The notes beneath the pieces are model-generated. The model did not search any database. It was given only the letters and a program-made list of their open reading frames with translations, and was not told where the DNA came from. This document shows, piece after piece, positions 26,768 through 35,845 of a stretch of DNA of 64,000 nt (position 1 is its first letter; each line of letters begins with the position of its first letter). The DNA is taken from the NCBI GenBank assembly GCA_963836665.1, contig CAWIKL010000001.1, positions 2,232,001-2,296,000 on the forward strand. The letters run 5' to 3'. The translations under genes and the position numbers were made by a program. Source of the DNA: JAICSD01 sp963836665 (lineage in GTDB: Bacteria; Acidobacteriota; Vicinamibacteria; Vicinamibacterales; 2-12-FULL-66-21).

Positions 26768-26783
26768 ACCGCCTGACTCGATC

Positions 26784-26789
26784 TAAGAT
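26784..26789 (+). promoter_or_regulatory. -10 element of the SDR gene (TAAGAT), leaderless
   Basis: TAAGAT ends 7 nt before the ATG at 26797. The preceding gene stops only 29 nt upstream, so this gene seems to have its own promoter despite the small gap. Confidence 0.6.
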
Positions 26790-26796
26790 CGCGATC

Positions 26797-27540
26797 ATGT
26801 CGAAAGTGATCGTGATCACCGGTGGCAGTTCAGGGATCGGCGCCGCAGCCGGAGAGCTGCTCGCCCAGCGCGGGCATCAGGTCGTGCTGGTCGCGCGGCG
26901 TAGGGCCGTGCTGGAGGAAGTGGCGTCACGCTGCGGCGGACGCGCAGTCGTCCAGGTCGCCGACGTCACCGACCGCGCGCAGGTCCGCCGCGTCGTCAGC
27001 GACACGATCGCCGCCTTCGGACGCATCGACGTCTGGGTCAACAACGCCGGCCAGGGCATCACGCGCAACCCGTCCGAGTTGACCGACGCCGACCTCGACG
27101 CGGTGATGCGCGCCAACGTCCATTCGGCGCTCTACGGCGTGCAGGAAGTGCTGCCGCACTTCAAGGCGCGCGGGGACGGCCACGTCATCAATATTTCATC
27201 GCTGCTCGGGCGGGTGCCGTTTGCGACCATCCGCTCGGCCTACAGCGGCGCGAAACATTTCCTCAATGCCCTCACCGCGATGCTGCGCGCCGAGGTGCAG
27301 GCGACGCACCCGAACATCCAGATCTCGCTGGTCTCGCCGGGCGTCGTCCGTACCGACTTCGGCCTCAATGCCATGCACGGCGGCCCGGATTCACGCACGT
27401 TTCCGGAGTCGCAGAGCGCCGAAGATGTCGCCGCGGTCATCGCGACGGTCATCGACACGCGCCAGCCGGACGTCTATACCCGGCCGGCGCAGAAAATGAT
27501 CGCCAACTACTACGCGACCGTCGGCGTCGATCCGCAGTAG
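26797..27540 (+). CDS. Short-chain dehydrogenase/reductase
   Basis: 247 residues of a classical SDR: TGGSSGIG cofactor loop near residue 8, ADVTD, NNAG near residue 86, the catalytic Ser in INISSLLG and YSGAK (YxxxK), then VSPGVVRTDF. ARRR after the second strand favours NADP(H) over NAD(H). The substrate cannot be read from the sequence. It has its own -10 (TAAGAT) 7 nt before the ATG and ends 6 nt from the convergent di-heme cytochrome gene. Confidence 0.9.
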   Translation: MSKVIVITGGSSGIGAAAGELLAQRGHQVVLVARRRAVLEEVASRCGGRAVVQVADVTDRAQVRRVVSDTIAAFGRIDVWVNNAGQGITRNPSELTDADLDAVMRANVHSALYGVQEVLPHFKARGDGHVINISSLLGRVPFATIRSAYSGAKHFLNALTAMLRAEVQATHPNIQISLVSPGVVRTDFGLNAMHGGPDSRTFPESQSAEDVAAVIATVIDTRQPDVYTRPAQKMIANYYATVGVDPQ

Positions 27541-27546
27541 CGGCGC

Positions 27547-30500
27547 TCAACGGACGTAGCGGTTGCCGGCGTCTGCGCGCGACGGCGCGGTGCACTGCGC
27601 CCACACCGGCACCGCCGGCGTCTGCGGGCCGTCGGTGTCGTCGTTGCGCACTTTCAGATGCTCGATGATCGCAAGGCGCTCGTCGGGCGTCAGCAGCGGG
27701 CCGATCAGGCCATGCGAGGGCGGGTCCCCTTCCTTGTAGTCCTTGTAGCCGACGTTGAACTCGTGCCCGGTGTTGTGGTTGCCGTCGAGCGCCGTGTGGA
27801 ACACCCAGAAGCCGCCGTCGGGCTGCTTGAGGCCGAGCCTGACGGTGTCGTACTCGCGACTGCCGACGCGGAAGGACTTCGGCCGATCGCTCACCGGCGA
27901 AAGCAGGTCGTAGATGGTCGGCACCGAGCCGTTGTGCAGGAACGGCGGCGTACTCCACACGCCGGCCAGCGGCCGCGGCTTGTAGGCGGCAATGACCTGC
28001 GGCGTATCGAGGATAGCGAAGCCGTCCATGTCGTCCTGCTGCGCCTGCGTCAGCCCCTTCTCGGAGTACGCCTTCAGGCGAATCATCATGCCGAGATAGC
28101 TGAGGCCGTTGCCGACCGGCAGCCTGGCGGCGTCGATCTCAGAAATCGTCTGCTCCTCGTCGGCCTGCAGCCCGGCGAGCTGCTGCTCGAGCGGCGCAGC
28201 CTGCGACGCCGTCGCGGGATGTGATTTCAGGCTGGTAATCTCACCCGAGAGATACTGGCGTTGCCGCTGGTACCAGAGGTCCAGCTCGCGGCGCGCAATC
28301 GCCCGCAGGTCCTGGGTCGAGAGTCCCGTGCGGGTCAGGTCGACCTTGGCGTCGGCAAAATTGAGCGCCGTGTTGGGGTCTGTCCCGATGTCGTCCCAGC
28401 AGACCGTCTTCATCAGCCATTCGGGGTCCTTCGGGCCTTTCAGCGGCGAGTTGCGCGTCTTCATCGCCGGCGGCGCGATGTGCGGGCCGTGGCAGCCGAC
28501 GCAGTGCTGGTTGAATAGCTCCTTCCCGCGCGCGGCTTTCTCGCGGTCGATCGGACCGAGCACGTCTTCGCGCCACAGCGGCGGCTGGAGCTTGCGCAGC
28601 GTGAGCTCGATCGTGTGCAGGTTGTCGAGCAGCGCCGTCGATTGGTAGCGCTGGTCTGGCGGCAGCGGGCGGCCGTAGCGATCGAGCAGTGCGTACTTCG
28701 CGCCCGTGCCCATCGTCTCGCCGATGTTGCGCGCCATCGGCTGGCTGACCGACGCGTTGTACTGCACCCAGTCGAACTTCCAGATGTTCCACACCGGCGG
28801 GTAGTTGACGGGTGCGTTGCCGACGGCGTAGTTGCTCGCCTCGATGTGATCGCCGAAGACGGTGTTGGCGATGCGCGCCAGGGCGTCGGTGCGCCCGTAA
28901 CCCTCTTCGGTCGGGACAAGGTGGTACCACTTCTCGTCGAAGCCCATCTTGAAGAGCTGGCCGAACACGCCGAGCATCTGCCGGCGCAGTACCCAACGGC
29001 CGCCACCGCCGGGGCCGAGGACCGCGTCGGCGAAGCGGCTGAATTTCATCGGATTGATCAGCGTACCGAACAACGACATCGTCAGCGTCGGCACGAAGTG
29101 CCCGATCTTGGACGCGGTGAACGCATGCAGCGCCGACCCCCCGTCGACGCGAAGCGCCGTCGTGCGGCCGTCCTTCGTGACGTTGATCTGTCCGGTGTGG
29201 CAGGCCGCGCAACTGAGGTCGAGCATGTTCTCGTCGAGCTGCGTGTCGTAGGCCTTGGCGAAGCCGACCGGCAGGCCGTCGGGATTGGCCGCCGAGGCGC
29301 CGTCGACGAGGAAGCCGTAGCGCCGCATGATGTCCGGTGACGAAATCCTGGTCGTCGACCACGGCATCTCCAGGTTGCGGAACCAGCTGTAGCGCAGTTC
29401 CTTCAGCTGTGCCCCCTGCGCCGTGTAGTAGTAGGTCTGGCGCGCCCTGGCCTCGACACCGGGTCCCCAGCCCTGGTCCGGATACACGACGCGGTCGACC
29501 GATTCGGGCGGAAGCATGCCGTCGCCACGGTTGGTTTTCACGATCAGCACCACGCTGACGGCGAGGACGAGCAGGCCGACCGCGAGCGAGGCCAGCGTGA
29601 CCGCCTTGACGAGAGATCCCAGACGAATGGCGCCGATGCGGTGCGCCAGCGAGGGACGCGGTGCCACGGGGACGCCCGCCGACGTGAGGCGCGCCTTGCG
29701 GCTGGCCGCCTCGGCGACCCAGCGCGCGCGATTGATGCTGCCGATCGGCCGGTGCCCCGGCAGCGCGTGCTCGGTGACGTCGATCGACCAGGCCTCGCAC
29801 TCCGGTTGTGGCAGCACCGAATTCGCTTGCAGCGTCAGACGGCCGATGGGGTAGAACGGCGACTGCGCCTCGGGCCATTCGACGCTGGCGTTCTCCACCC
29901 AGTAGCTGGCGTCGCGAGCGTGGCCGTCGACGGTCATCCGCGACGCGTCGAGCAGCTGAAGCGCGAAGTCCCAGCTCGCCTGTTGTGCATCCTCGTTGAC
30001 GTGCCGGAGCAGGTCGTCGCGCAGCACACTGGCGCCCTTGCCGATCGGATCCCCGGCGTTGCCGGGCGCCGGGATCGCCGAATACTTGATCGCCTCGTCG
30101 TCGCCGTGCAGGTACGGCACGTTGCTCCAGTAGCGCGTCTGCTGGTAGGGATGGATCGGCTGGCGCTCCTGCTTGACGCCGCGCACCGCGGTCTGGAAAA
30201 AACCCTTCAGGTCCTTGAACGAGAGCGAGAGCAGCGCGCGCAGGTGGCCGAGCACACCGTCGGCCCCCTGCACGCGCATGAACGCGGCAAAGGCGTGTGC
30301 GTCGTTGATCGGAAATGTCGGCGCGTTGTTCATCGAGTAGTCGAGCCGCAGCGGCGCCGCGCCGAGCACGCCGGCCGGCACCTGCACCGCGAACGACAGG
30401 GCCCGCACGTCGGGATTGGAGTCGGGCTTGATCGTCGACGCCCCGTTGGCGAAGCGCACGGTCGCCGGGTAGACGCCCGGCTTGGCGAACAATCCGCGCC

Positions 30501-30711
30501 CGAGGCGCGCCGCCAGCGCCGGGTCCTTGACCGTCGCGGCGAGGTCGAACACCTCGAACGTGGCGCGGACGCAGACGCCCTTGGTGTGGGTGCCGCGGCC
30601 CAGCGGCCGCTTCTGCTGTCGAGCGAAGCGCGCCTGCACCGCGAGGATACCGGCAGTGATATCGGCGATGTCGGCCTGTTCGGTGGGCAGCTTGCGCTCA
30701 AAATCCATCAT
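27547..30711 (-). CDS. Catalase-like heme domain fused to membrane-anchored di-heme cytochrome c
   Basis: 1054 residues. Residues about 1-345 resemble catalase-like heme proteins of the y4iL-like type: RGTHTKGVCVRATFEV holds the distal His, VRFANGAST and NNAPTFPIND the distal Asn, and HRPIGSINRARW closes the domain; the proximal R-x-x-x-Y heme ligand motif of true catalases is not obvious. A transmembrane helix follows (about 367-390). The C-terminal part has two heme c sites, CAACH near 499 and CVGCH near 736, with a GLSYLGMMIRLKAYSE segment and WSTPPFLHNGSVP, as in di-heme cytochrome c peroxidase/RoxA-like proteins. A role in peroxide or lipid-hydroperoxide chemistry is inferred. The ATG at 30711 has AGGAA upstream. 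It is divergent from a patatin gene. Confidence 0.85.
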   Translation of the reverse strand: MMDFERKLPTEQADIADITAGILAVQARFARQQKRPLGRGTHTKGVCVRATFEVFDLAATVKDPALAARLGRGLFAKPGVYPATVRFANGASTIKPDSNPDVRALSFAVQVPAGVLGAAPLRLDYSMNNAPTFPINDAHAFAAFMRVQGADGVLGHLRALLSLSFKDLKGFFQTAVRGVKQERQPIHPYQQTRYWSNVPYLHGDDEAIKYSAIPAPGNAGDPIGKGASVLRDDLLRHVNEDAQQASWDFALQLLDASRMTVDGHARDASYWVENASVEWPEAQSPFYPIGRLTLQANSVLPQPECEAWSIDVTEHALPGHRPIGSINRARWVAEAASRKARLTSAGVPVAPRPSLAHRIGAIRLGSLVKAVTLASLAVGLLVLAVSVVLIVKTNRGDGMLPPESVDRVVYPDQGWGPGVEARARQTYYYTAQGAQLKELRYSWFRNLEMPWSTTRISSPDIMRRYGFLVDGASAANPDGLPVGFAKAYDTQLDENMLDLSCAACHTGQINVTKDGRTTALRVDGGSALHAFTASKIGHFVPTLTMSLFGTLINPMKFSRFADAVLGPGGGGRWVLRRQMLGVFGQLFKMGFDEKWYHLVPTEEGYGRTDALARIANTVFGDHIEASNYAVGNAPVNYPPVWNIWKFDWVQYNASVSQPMARNIGETMGTGAKYALLDRYGRPLPPDQRYQSTALLDNLHTIELTLRKLQPPLWREDVLGPIDREKAARGKELFNQHCVGCHGPHIAPPAMKTRNSPLKGPKDPEWLMKTVCWDDIGTDPNTALNFADAKVDLTRTGLSTQDLRAIARRELDLWYQRQRQYLSGEITSLKSHPATASQAAPLEQQLAGLQADEEQTISEIDAARLPVGNGLSYLGMMIRLKAYSEKGLTQAQQDDMDGFAILDTPQVIAAYKPRPLAGVWSTPPFLHNGSVPTIYDLLSPVSDRPKSFRVGSREYDTVRLGLKQPDGGFWVFHTALDGNHNTGHEFNVGYKDYKEGDPPSHGLIGPLLTPDERLAIIEHLKVRNDDTDGPQTPAVPVWAQCTAPSRADAGNRYVR

Positions 30712-30828
30712 GTTCCTGTCTCGGACAGCATCAGTGGGCGGCGCGGGCGTAGGCGTGCTCCAGCCGGGCGCGTGGGGTGGCCCGCCCAACGTTTGTGCGC
30801 GTGGATTCCATGCAGGGAATGCGCGAAG

Positions 30829-30834
30829 TATACT
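30829..30834 (+). promoter_or_regulatory. -10 element of the patatin gene (TATACT), leaderless
   Basis: TATACT ends exactly 7 nt before the GTG at 30842 and decides that start. Confidence 0.68.
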
Positions 30835-30841
30835 CCGCGCC

Positions 30842-33490
30842 GTGAGCCAGCCTCCCGTCAAGTGGTGCCACGTGCTCGAATCGGAGTTCGAAGCGATTCA
30901 CGGCGCGCCCGCGTTCGACGACCGGGCGCCGGCGGATCTCGACGACCGCCTGCACGCGCTGCACGCGCGCATCCATCAAACGGAAACGACCGCGCTGTGC
31001 CTGTCGGGCGGCGGCATCCGCAGCGCCACGTTCGCGCTCGGCGTGCTGCAGGGCCTGGCACGCATCGGCGTGCTCGGTTCGATCGACTACCTGTCGACCG
31101 TTTCCGGCGGCGGCTATATCGGCGGCTGGTTCACGGCGTGGCTGCACCGCGAGGGGGTGGCCGGGCGCGCTGGCGTGCTGGCGACAATGGATCCCAGCTA
31201 CCGGAAGCACAACGACGAGTGCGCCGCGCACGCCCACGAGAGCATCTCGCCGATCGACCGCGTGCGGCAGACGTGCCGTTATCTTGCGCCAACCGGCGGC
31301 GTGGTCTCGGCCGACGTATGGACACTCGTCACCACGATGGCGCGCAACCTGGTGCTCAACTGGATGGTCATCCTGCCGCTGCTCGCGGCGGCGCTGACGG
31401 TCATGCACATCTATTTCGTCGGGCTGAAGGCGGTGGAGCGGCCGCTCACGTCGGGTGCGTGTCTCGTCCAAGGAGATGCCGCCTGGTGGTCGATCCTCGG
31501 CGCCTTCGGCGGCTTTGCCAGCTGCACGGGCTACATCGTCCTCAACTTCGTCGGCTTCGGCGCGCGCTGGTCGCAGCAGCGATTCCTGACCTGGTTCCTG
31601 ACTCCGGCGCTGCTTGGCGCCATCGCGCTCACATTCTTCTGGTCGGCCTACCCGTGCGAGATCAACCTGGGTGAGGCGGTGCTCGTGGCGTCGGTGATTC
31701 CAGCGCTCGGCTGGATCGCGCTCGGCGGCCTGGCGCGTCTCGTCCTGCGCCGGCAGGCCGACACCGGCGCCACGCTGCGCATTCGGGTCGGCTTGCGCAC
31801 AATCGCCGCCGCGCTCGCCGGCGGCCCGGTCATCGGCGGCGGCATCTGGTACCTCTGCACGTTCAACTACGGCTTCGGTCCCGGCGACCACATGGAAGCT
31901 CTCTACGCCGTCTTCGGCGTGCCGCTGGTGCTCGCCCTCTCCCTGCTGCAGATGATGGTGTTTGTCGGCATCGGCAGCAGTGAACTGGACGACGCCGTGC
32001 TCGAGTGGTGGAGCCGCTGCGGCGCGTGGCTGATGATCGCCGCCAGCGTCTGGATGGCGGCAGGCATCCTCGTCTTTTACATGGCCGACCTCGTCGAGAT
32101 GGCCGTCGTCGCCATGGGGCGCGTGCTCTCGCTCGATCACGCGTCGGCGTCGGCGATCGTCGCGGCGGCGGTGCCGCTGGTCAGTTCACTGGCGGGCATC
32201 GCCGCGCGGAGCGGCGGCAACGCGGCGCGGCCTTCTGTCGTTCGGCTGACGCTGCAGAAGATCGGCCTGCCGCTAGTCATCTTCGTCCTGCTCTCGACCA
32301 TGGCATGGGCAGATGGGCGCCTGGCCGCGCGGATTGAACATCATTGGCTGGTCCTGGGGCTGGCGCTGGCGGGCCTCGGTCTGACCGTCAGCGCGTTCGT
32401 ACCGGTGAACCGCTTTTCGCTGCACGGCATGTATCAGCAGCGGTTGATCCGAACGTTTCTCGGTGCCTCGCGGCGCGATCGGGTGCCCAACGCGTTCACT
32501 GGCTTCGATCAGCGCGACGACGTTCGCGTACACGAGCTGAAGGACGTGCGGCCACTGCACATCATCAACACCACACTCAACGCCAAGTCATCGACCGGCG
32601 TCGGACGCCAGGAAACCGAGGCGCAGTCTTTCTCGTTCACGCCGTTCTACGTCGGTAACCGCGAGCTCGACTACCGTCCGGCGCACGAATACGGGTCTGA
32701 CGGCGGCGGCAAGGCGACCGGGCTGTCGCTCGGGATGGCCCTCGCCGTCTCTGGCGCGGCGGCGAGCCCGGCGATGGGGATGTATTCAACGAAATCGCGC
32801 GCCTTCCTGCTGACGCTGGCGAATGCGCGTCTCGGCCTGTGGTTCGGCAACCCTCAGAGCAAGACCAGCTGGCAGAGCAGCGAGCCGGCCTTCGGCGTCG
32901 AGCCGCTGATGCGCGAGCTGCTCGGCCTGACGACCGATCACAATCCCTACGTCTACCTTTCCGACGGCGGCCATTACGAAAACCTCGGGCTGTGGGAGAT
33001 GGTGTCGCGGCGCTGCCGCTACATCATCGTGTCCGACGCCGGCTGCGACCCCAACTACACGTTCGACGACCTCGGCAACGCGGTCCGACGGATTCGTCTC
33101 GATCTCGGCATCCCGATCCTGTTCTCGTCGCTGGATATGACGCGCGCGGGCCAGGGAACGAGCAACCCGCACGCCGCGATCGGCCGCATCCTGTACTCGG
33201 TCGCCGACGGCCCGGATGCTCCCGACGGCATCATCCTCTACATCAAGGCGACGATGTCGGGCGACGAGCCGATCGACGTGCGCAATTTCGCGGCTGGCGA
33301 TTCGGAATTCCCGCATGACACAACCGCCAACCAGTTCTTCGACGAGGCACGTTTCGAGAGCTACCGCGCGCTCGGCTATCACTCGGTGCTGGCCATTTCC
33401 CGCGGTCTGCGCAATCTGAAGAGCGTCGCCGCGCTTTGCGAAGAGGCGCGCGACGCGCTAGCTACGCCTGCGCCAGCGCAGCCAGCTTGA
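30842..33490 (+). CDS. Patatin-like phospholipase with multiple transmembrane helices
   Basis: 882 residues. The N-terminal patatin core shows the oxyanion loop in LCLSGGGIRSATFALG and the nucleophile region STVSGGGYIGGWF, where the usual GxSxG is TVSGG. About eight to nine hydrophobic helices follow between residues 165 and 530, and the catalytic Asp lies in the late YLSDGGHYENLGLWEMV segment, so the active site is assembled from both ends. The family hydrolyses acyl chains from phospholipids or neutral lipids. The GTG at 30842 is chosen for the TATACT -10 at 7 nt; the frame is open further upstream, over the neighbouring gene. It faces the catalase-like/di-heme fusion across 130 nt, and its 3' end overlaps the convergent DUF1697 gene by 29 nt. 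Confidence 0.87.
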   Translation: MSQPPVKWCHVLESEFEAIHGAPAFDDRAPADLDDRLHALHARIHQTETTALCLSGGGIRSATFALGVLQGLARIGVLGSIDYLSTVSGGGYIGGWFTAWLHREGVAGRAGVLATMDPSYRKHNDECAAHAHESISPIDRVRQTCRYLAPTGGVVSADVWTLVTTMARNLVLNWMVILPLLAAALTVMHIYFVGLKAVERPLTSGACLVQGDAAWWSILGAFGGFASCTGYIVLNFVGFGARWSQQRFLTWFLTPALLGAIALTFFWSAYPCEINLGEAVLVASVIPALGWIALGGLARLVLRRQADTGATLRIRVGLRTIAAALAGGPVIGGGIWYLCTFNYGFGPGDHMEALYAVFGVPLVLALSLLQMMVFVGIGSSELDDAVLEWWSRCGAWLMIAASVWMAAGILVFYMADLVEMAVVAMGRVLSLDHASASAIVAAAVPLVSSLAGIAARSGGNAARPSVVRLTLQKIGLPLVIFVLLSTMAWADGRLAARIEHHWLVLGLALAGLGLTVSAFVPVNRFSLHGMYQQRLIRTFLGASRRDRVPNAFTGFDQRDDVRVHELKDVRPLHIINTTLNAKSSTGVGRQETEAQSFSFTPFYVGNRELDYRPAHEYGSDGGGKATGLSLGMALAVSGAAASPAMGMYSTKSRAFLLTLANARLGLWFGNPQSKTSWQSSEPAFGVEPLMRELLGLTTDHNPYVYLSDGGHYENLGLWEMVSRRCRYIIVSDAGCDPNYTFDDLGNAVRRIRLDLGIPILFSSLDMTRAGQGTSNPHAAIGRILYSVADGPDAPDGIILYIKATMSGDEPIDVRNFAAGDSEFPHDTTANQFFDEARFESYRALGYHSVLAISRGLRNLKSVAALCEEARDALATPAPAQPA

Positions 33491-34001
33491 GGACGGTGTT
33501 CCAGTTGCGCCCCGTGCCGTGAACGCCCAGCACCCTGCCGACCACGCCGGCGGCCTTGGACGTGCCCTGGCCGTTCGGGAAATACATGTAGAGGTGCCGC
33601 CCGTCGGCACGGACGATCTCGGGGCCGTCGATCGCGGCCTGCGCCTTTTTCACCGCCGCCAGATCGAGCGGCACCCTGTAAAAGCTGACGACGAAGCGGG
33701 TGGGATCCTTCTGCGCCTCGGCCTCGAGCGGATTGGCGGCGATCACCTCGGCCAGCTCGCCGGCCGTGCGCACGTGGTAGTCGCATGACATCTTGAAGCG
33801 CTTGGTCATCTCGGTTTGCAGCAGTGTTTCGAGCTTGCCGGTCGGCTGCGTCCTGCCGCGAAACACCGCGTTGCCGCTCTGCAGCAGCGTCCTGGCATCC
33901 TCGAAGCCGAGCACCGTCAGCATCTCGCGCAGCTCTGCCATCGCCACCATCTTGTTGCCGCCGACGTTCACCCCCCGTAGCAGCGCCACATAGGACGTCA
34001 T
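33462..34001 (-). CDS. DUF1697 family protein
   Basis: 179 residues with the DUF1697 signature: YVALLRGVNVGGNKMVAMAELR at the start, LLQSGNAVF after a short helix, and a C-terminal G.GTGRNWNTVLKL. The fold is a pair of ferredoxin-like alpha/beta units; no activity is established. The ATG overlaps the stop of the upstream YdeI-like gene (ATGA), so the two are coupled. The 3' end overlaps the convergent patatin gene. Confidence 0.9.
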   Translation of the reverse strand: MTSYVALLRGVNVGGNKMVAMAELREMLTVLGFEDARTLLQSGNAVFRGRTQPTGKLETLLQTEMTKRFKMSCDYHVRTAGELAEVIAANPLEAEAQKDPTRFVVSFYRVPLDLAAVKKAQAAIDGPEIVRADGRHLYMYFPNGQGTSKAAGVVGRVLGVHGTGRNWNTVLKLAALAQA

Positions 34002-34567
34002 CGCAACCGCTTTCCTTCCTCGCAGGCCCGCGTCAGCCGGTCGAGCCGCTGCAGGCGCGTTTCTTCCTTCTTCGCGCTCACGATCCACCAGCCGATCACC
34101 TTGCGATAGCCCGGCGGCTGCGCCTCGAAGAACGTCCACGCCTGCCTGTTTTTTTTCAGCATCGACGCGTACGGCTCCTCGAGCCGCTCGCGGCGCTGCT
34201 CGTACGAGTAGGTCCCGGACCTGTTCTCGCGCCGATCGGCAAACGCCTGCTGACCGGCCGGCAGGACGCGCTTTTCCGTCGTCAGCGCGTTCATGCGCGC
34301 GATGTTGACCGCGCTCCAGATGCTACCGCGGCGCCGCGGCGTGAAACGGATCACGTAGCGGTCGCCGTCGATCGTCTTCCGAATGCCGTCGATCCACCCG
34401 ACGCACAGTGCTGCGTCGACTGACTCCGGCCAGGTGATGCTCGCCTTGCCGGAGCCCCTCTTGTAGAACCCGACCCACAGCTCGTCCGCCTTCCGGTGGT
34501 TCGCCTTGAACCAGCGGCCGAGATGCGCCGGCGTGCTGAAGTAGGTGACGTTGGTCGGCGTCGGCAC
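33998..34567 (-). CDS. YdeI/OmpD-associated family protein
   Basis: 189 residues from GTG 34567. Family hallmarks are VTYFSTPAHLGRWFKANHRKADELWVGFYKRGSGKASITWPESVDAALC split over two blocks, VGWIDGIRKTIDGDRYVIRFTPRRRGSIWSAVN in the middle and the late PPGYRKVIGWWIVSAKKEETR segment. In E. coli, YdeI is linked to stress resistance and an outer-membrane protein; the molecular role is open. The frame reaches an upstream start at 34591, but a TATAGT hexamer lies inside that extension, 9 nt before GTG 34567, which makes the shorter start more likely. It is coupled by ATGA to the DUF1697 gene. Confidence 0.85.
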   Translation of the reverse strand: MPTPTNVTYFSTPAHLGRWFKANHRKADELWVGFYKRGSGKASITWPESVDAALCVGWIDGIRKTIDGDRYVIRFTPRRRGSIWSAVNIARMNALTTEKRVLPAGQQAFADRRENRSGTYSYEQRRERLEEPYASMLKKNRQAWTFFEAQPPGYRKVIGWWIVSAKKEETRLQRLDRLTRACEEGKRLR

Positions 34568-34576
34568 GGTGGCGCT

Positions 34577-34582
34577 ACTATA
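34577..34582 (-). promoter_or_regulatory. Candidate -10 for the YdeI-like gene (TATAGT)
   Basis: On the minus strand TATAGT ends 9 nt before GTG 34567 and falls inside the longest possible reading frame, arguing for the shorter start. Confidence 0.45.
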
Positions 34583-34620
34583 GCGGACCACGCAGAACCG
34601 AGCCTACCGGCGGATGTCGA

Positions 34621-34974
34621 TCAACTCTGGTGCTCTTGTATCGGCCTCACCTCGATCGAGCCCCTCTTCGCCGACGGGATGCGCGCCGCGATCTGGACCG
34701 CCTCGTTGAGGTCCTTCGCCTCGACCAGGTAGTAGCCGCCCAACTGTTCCTTCGTCTCGGCAAAGGGGCCGTCGGTCGTCGATAACCGTCCGTTACGGAC
34801 GCGGATCGTCGTCGCGCTGCGGGTCGGCTGCAGGTCGTTCCCGCCCAGGTAGTGCCCGCTGGCGCGGATCTCCTTGGTAAAAGTGAAATAGTCCTGCATG
34901 AGCGCGTCACCGTCGGCTTTCGACATCGTTCCGAACTTCGCTTCCTCGTCGTAAATCAAACACAGATACTTCAT
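34621..34974 (-). CDS. YciI (DGPF-domain) family protein
   Basis: 117 residues of a YCII/DGPF protein: MKYLCLIYDEEA start, LQPTRSATTIRVRNGRLSTTDGPFAETKEQLGGYYLVEAKDLNEA in parts, and a PSAKRGSIEVRPI ending. These dimeric ferredoxin-like proteins are frequently encoded near ECF sigma factors, but none is present here. A clear GGAGG lies 9 nt before the ATG. It follows the M1 peptidase gene after a 16-nt gap, so it may belong to the same transcript. Confidence 0.9.
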   Translation of the reverse strand: MKYLCLIYDEEAKFGTMSKADGDALMQDYFTFTKEIRASGHYLGGNDLQPTRSATTIRVRNGRLSTTDGPFAETKEQLGGYYLVEAKDLNEAVQIAARIPSAKRGSIEVRPIQEHQS

Positions 34975-34990
34975 GGCGTTGAGCCTCCGT

Positions 34991-35845
34991 CTACTTGTCG
35001 CGGGCTCCCCCGGAAATCGACACATTGACATAGAAGAGATCCGTCGCGACCTCGAATTCATTCTTCTTGAGCTCTGTTTTCAATAACTTCCAGTCGGTCG
35101 TCGGATGCAGGGTTTCCCACGCGCCGCGGCGGCCGGCCTTGACGGGCATGGCAAAACCGCGCTCGTCGGCCTTCCAGCGATAAGCCATCGTTCCTTCCGC
35201 CTCGTTGAAGGCGACCTCGAGGGTCGGCAACTCTGCGCGGCGGAGGTACTGATCGAACACCGGCGTCAGGTCCTGCCCCAGCCGGGCGTTGACGAAGCGG
35301 ACGATGTCTTCGGTGAGGATGTTCTGGTACTTGAAGTGCTGAAACAGGTCGTGAATCAGGGCGAACCACGCGGGGTCGTCGTCGACGACGCTGCGCAACG
35401 TGTTGAGGAAGAGCGCTCCCTTGAAATACATGTCCTGCGACGGCGTTCGGTGGATCCCGCGCTGGGTGACGATCGCCTCGCGGTTTCTGACCTTCGTCTT
35501 GTAGCCGTTGGTGTACTTGAGCGCATCCTCGCGGCCGAACAGGCGTTCGACGTAGAGGCATTCGAGATACGTCGTCCAGCCCTCGTGGATCCACATGTCG
35601 GAGACGTCGGCCGCCGACACGGCATTGCCGAACCATTCGTGCCCGCTCTCGTGAATGATGATGAAGTCGAACTTCGGGCTGACGCCGACGCCGGTCCAGT
35701 CGCGTTCGAGGTATCCGTTGGCGAAGCGGTTGCCGTAGGTGACGGCGCTCTGGTGTTCCATGCCGGAGTACGGCACTTCAATCAGCTTGTAGCCGTCCTT
35801 CTTGAACGGGTACTCGCCGAAGTAGTGCTGGTAGGCCTCGATCAT
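34991..35845 (-). CDS. M1 aminopeptidase, C-terminal catalytic part (frameshifted)
   Basis: Second half of an M1 family zinc aminopeptidase. It carries the exopeptidase motif YSGMEHQS (GxMEN equivalent) and the gluzincin zinc site HESGHEWFGN, with the third ligand Glu in WIHEGWTTYLE 18 residues on. The catalytic Tyr region and an alpha-helical tail follow. In-frame sequence continues upstream of the first ATG (35845) to about 35895 (LPGSLDKAKTQFAQAEPMIE), where it joins the N-terminal part. One missing base near 35896 separates the two frames. Without the N-terminal domain the piece would lack its signal peptide and substrate-binding saddle. Confidence 0.8.
   Translation of the reverse strand: MIEAYQHYFGEYPFKKDGYKLIEVPYSGMEHQSAVTYGNRFANGYLERDWTGVGVSPKFDFIIIHESGHEWFGNAVSAADVSDMWIHEGWTTYLECLYVERLFGREDALKYTNGYKTKVRNREAIVTQRGIHRTPSQDMYFKGALFLNTLRSVVDDDPAWFALIHDLFQHFKYQNILTEDIVRFVNARLGQDLTPVFDQYLRRAELPTLEVAFNEAEGTMAYRWKADERGFAMPVKAGRRGAWETLHPTTDWKLLKTELKKNEFEVATDLFYVNVSISGGARDK

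Noticed and set aside
29641..31674. 677-codon plus-strand frame opposite the cytochrome gene
   Set aside because: Antisense shadow that runs into the patatin gene in the wrong frame.
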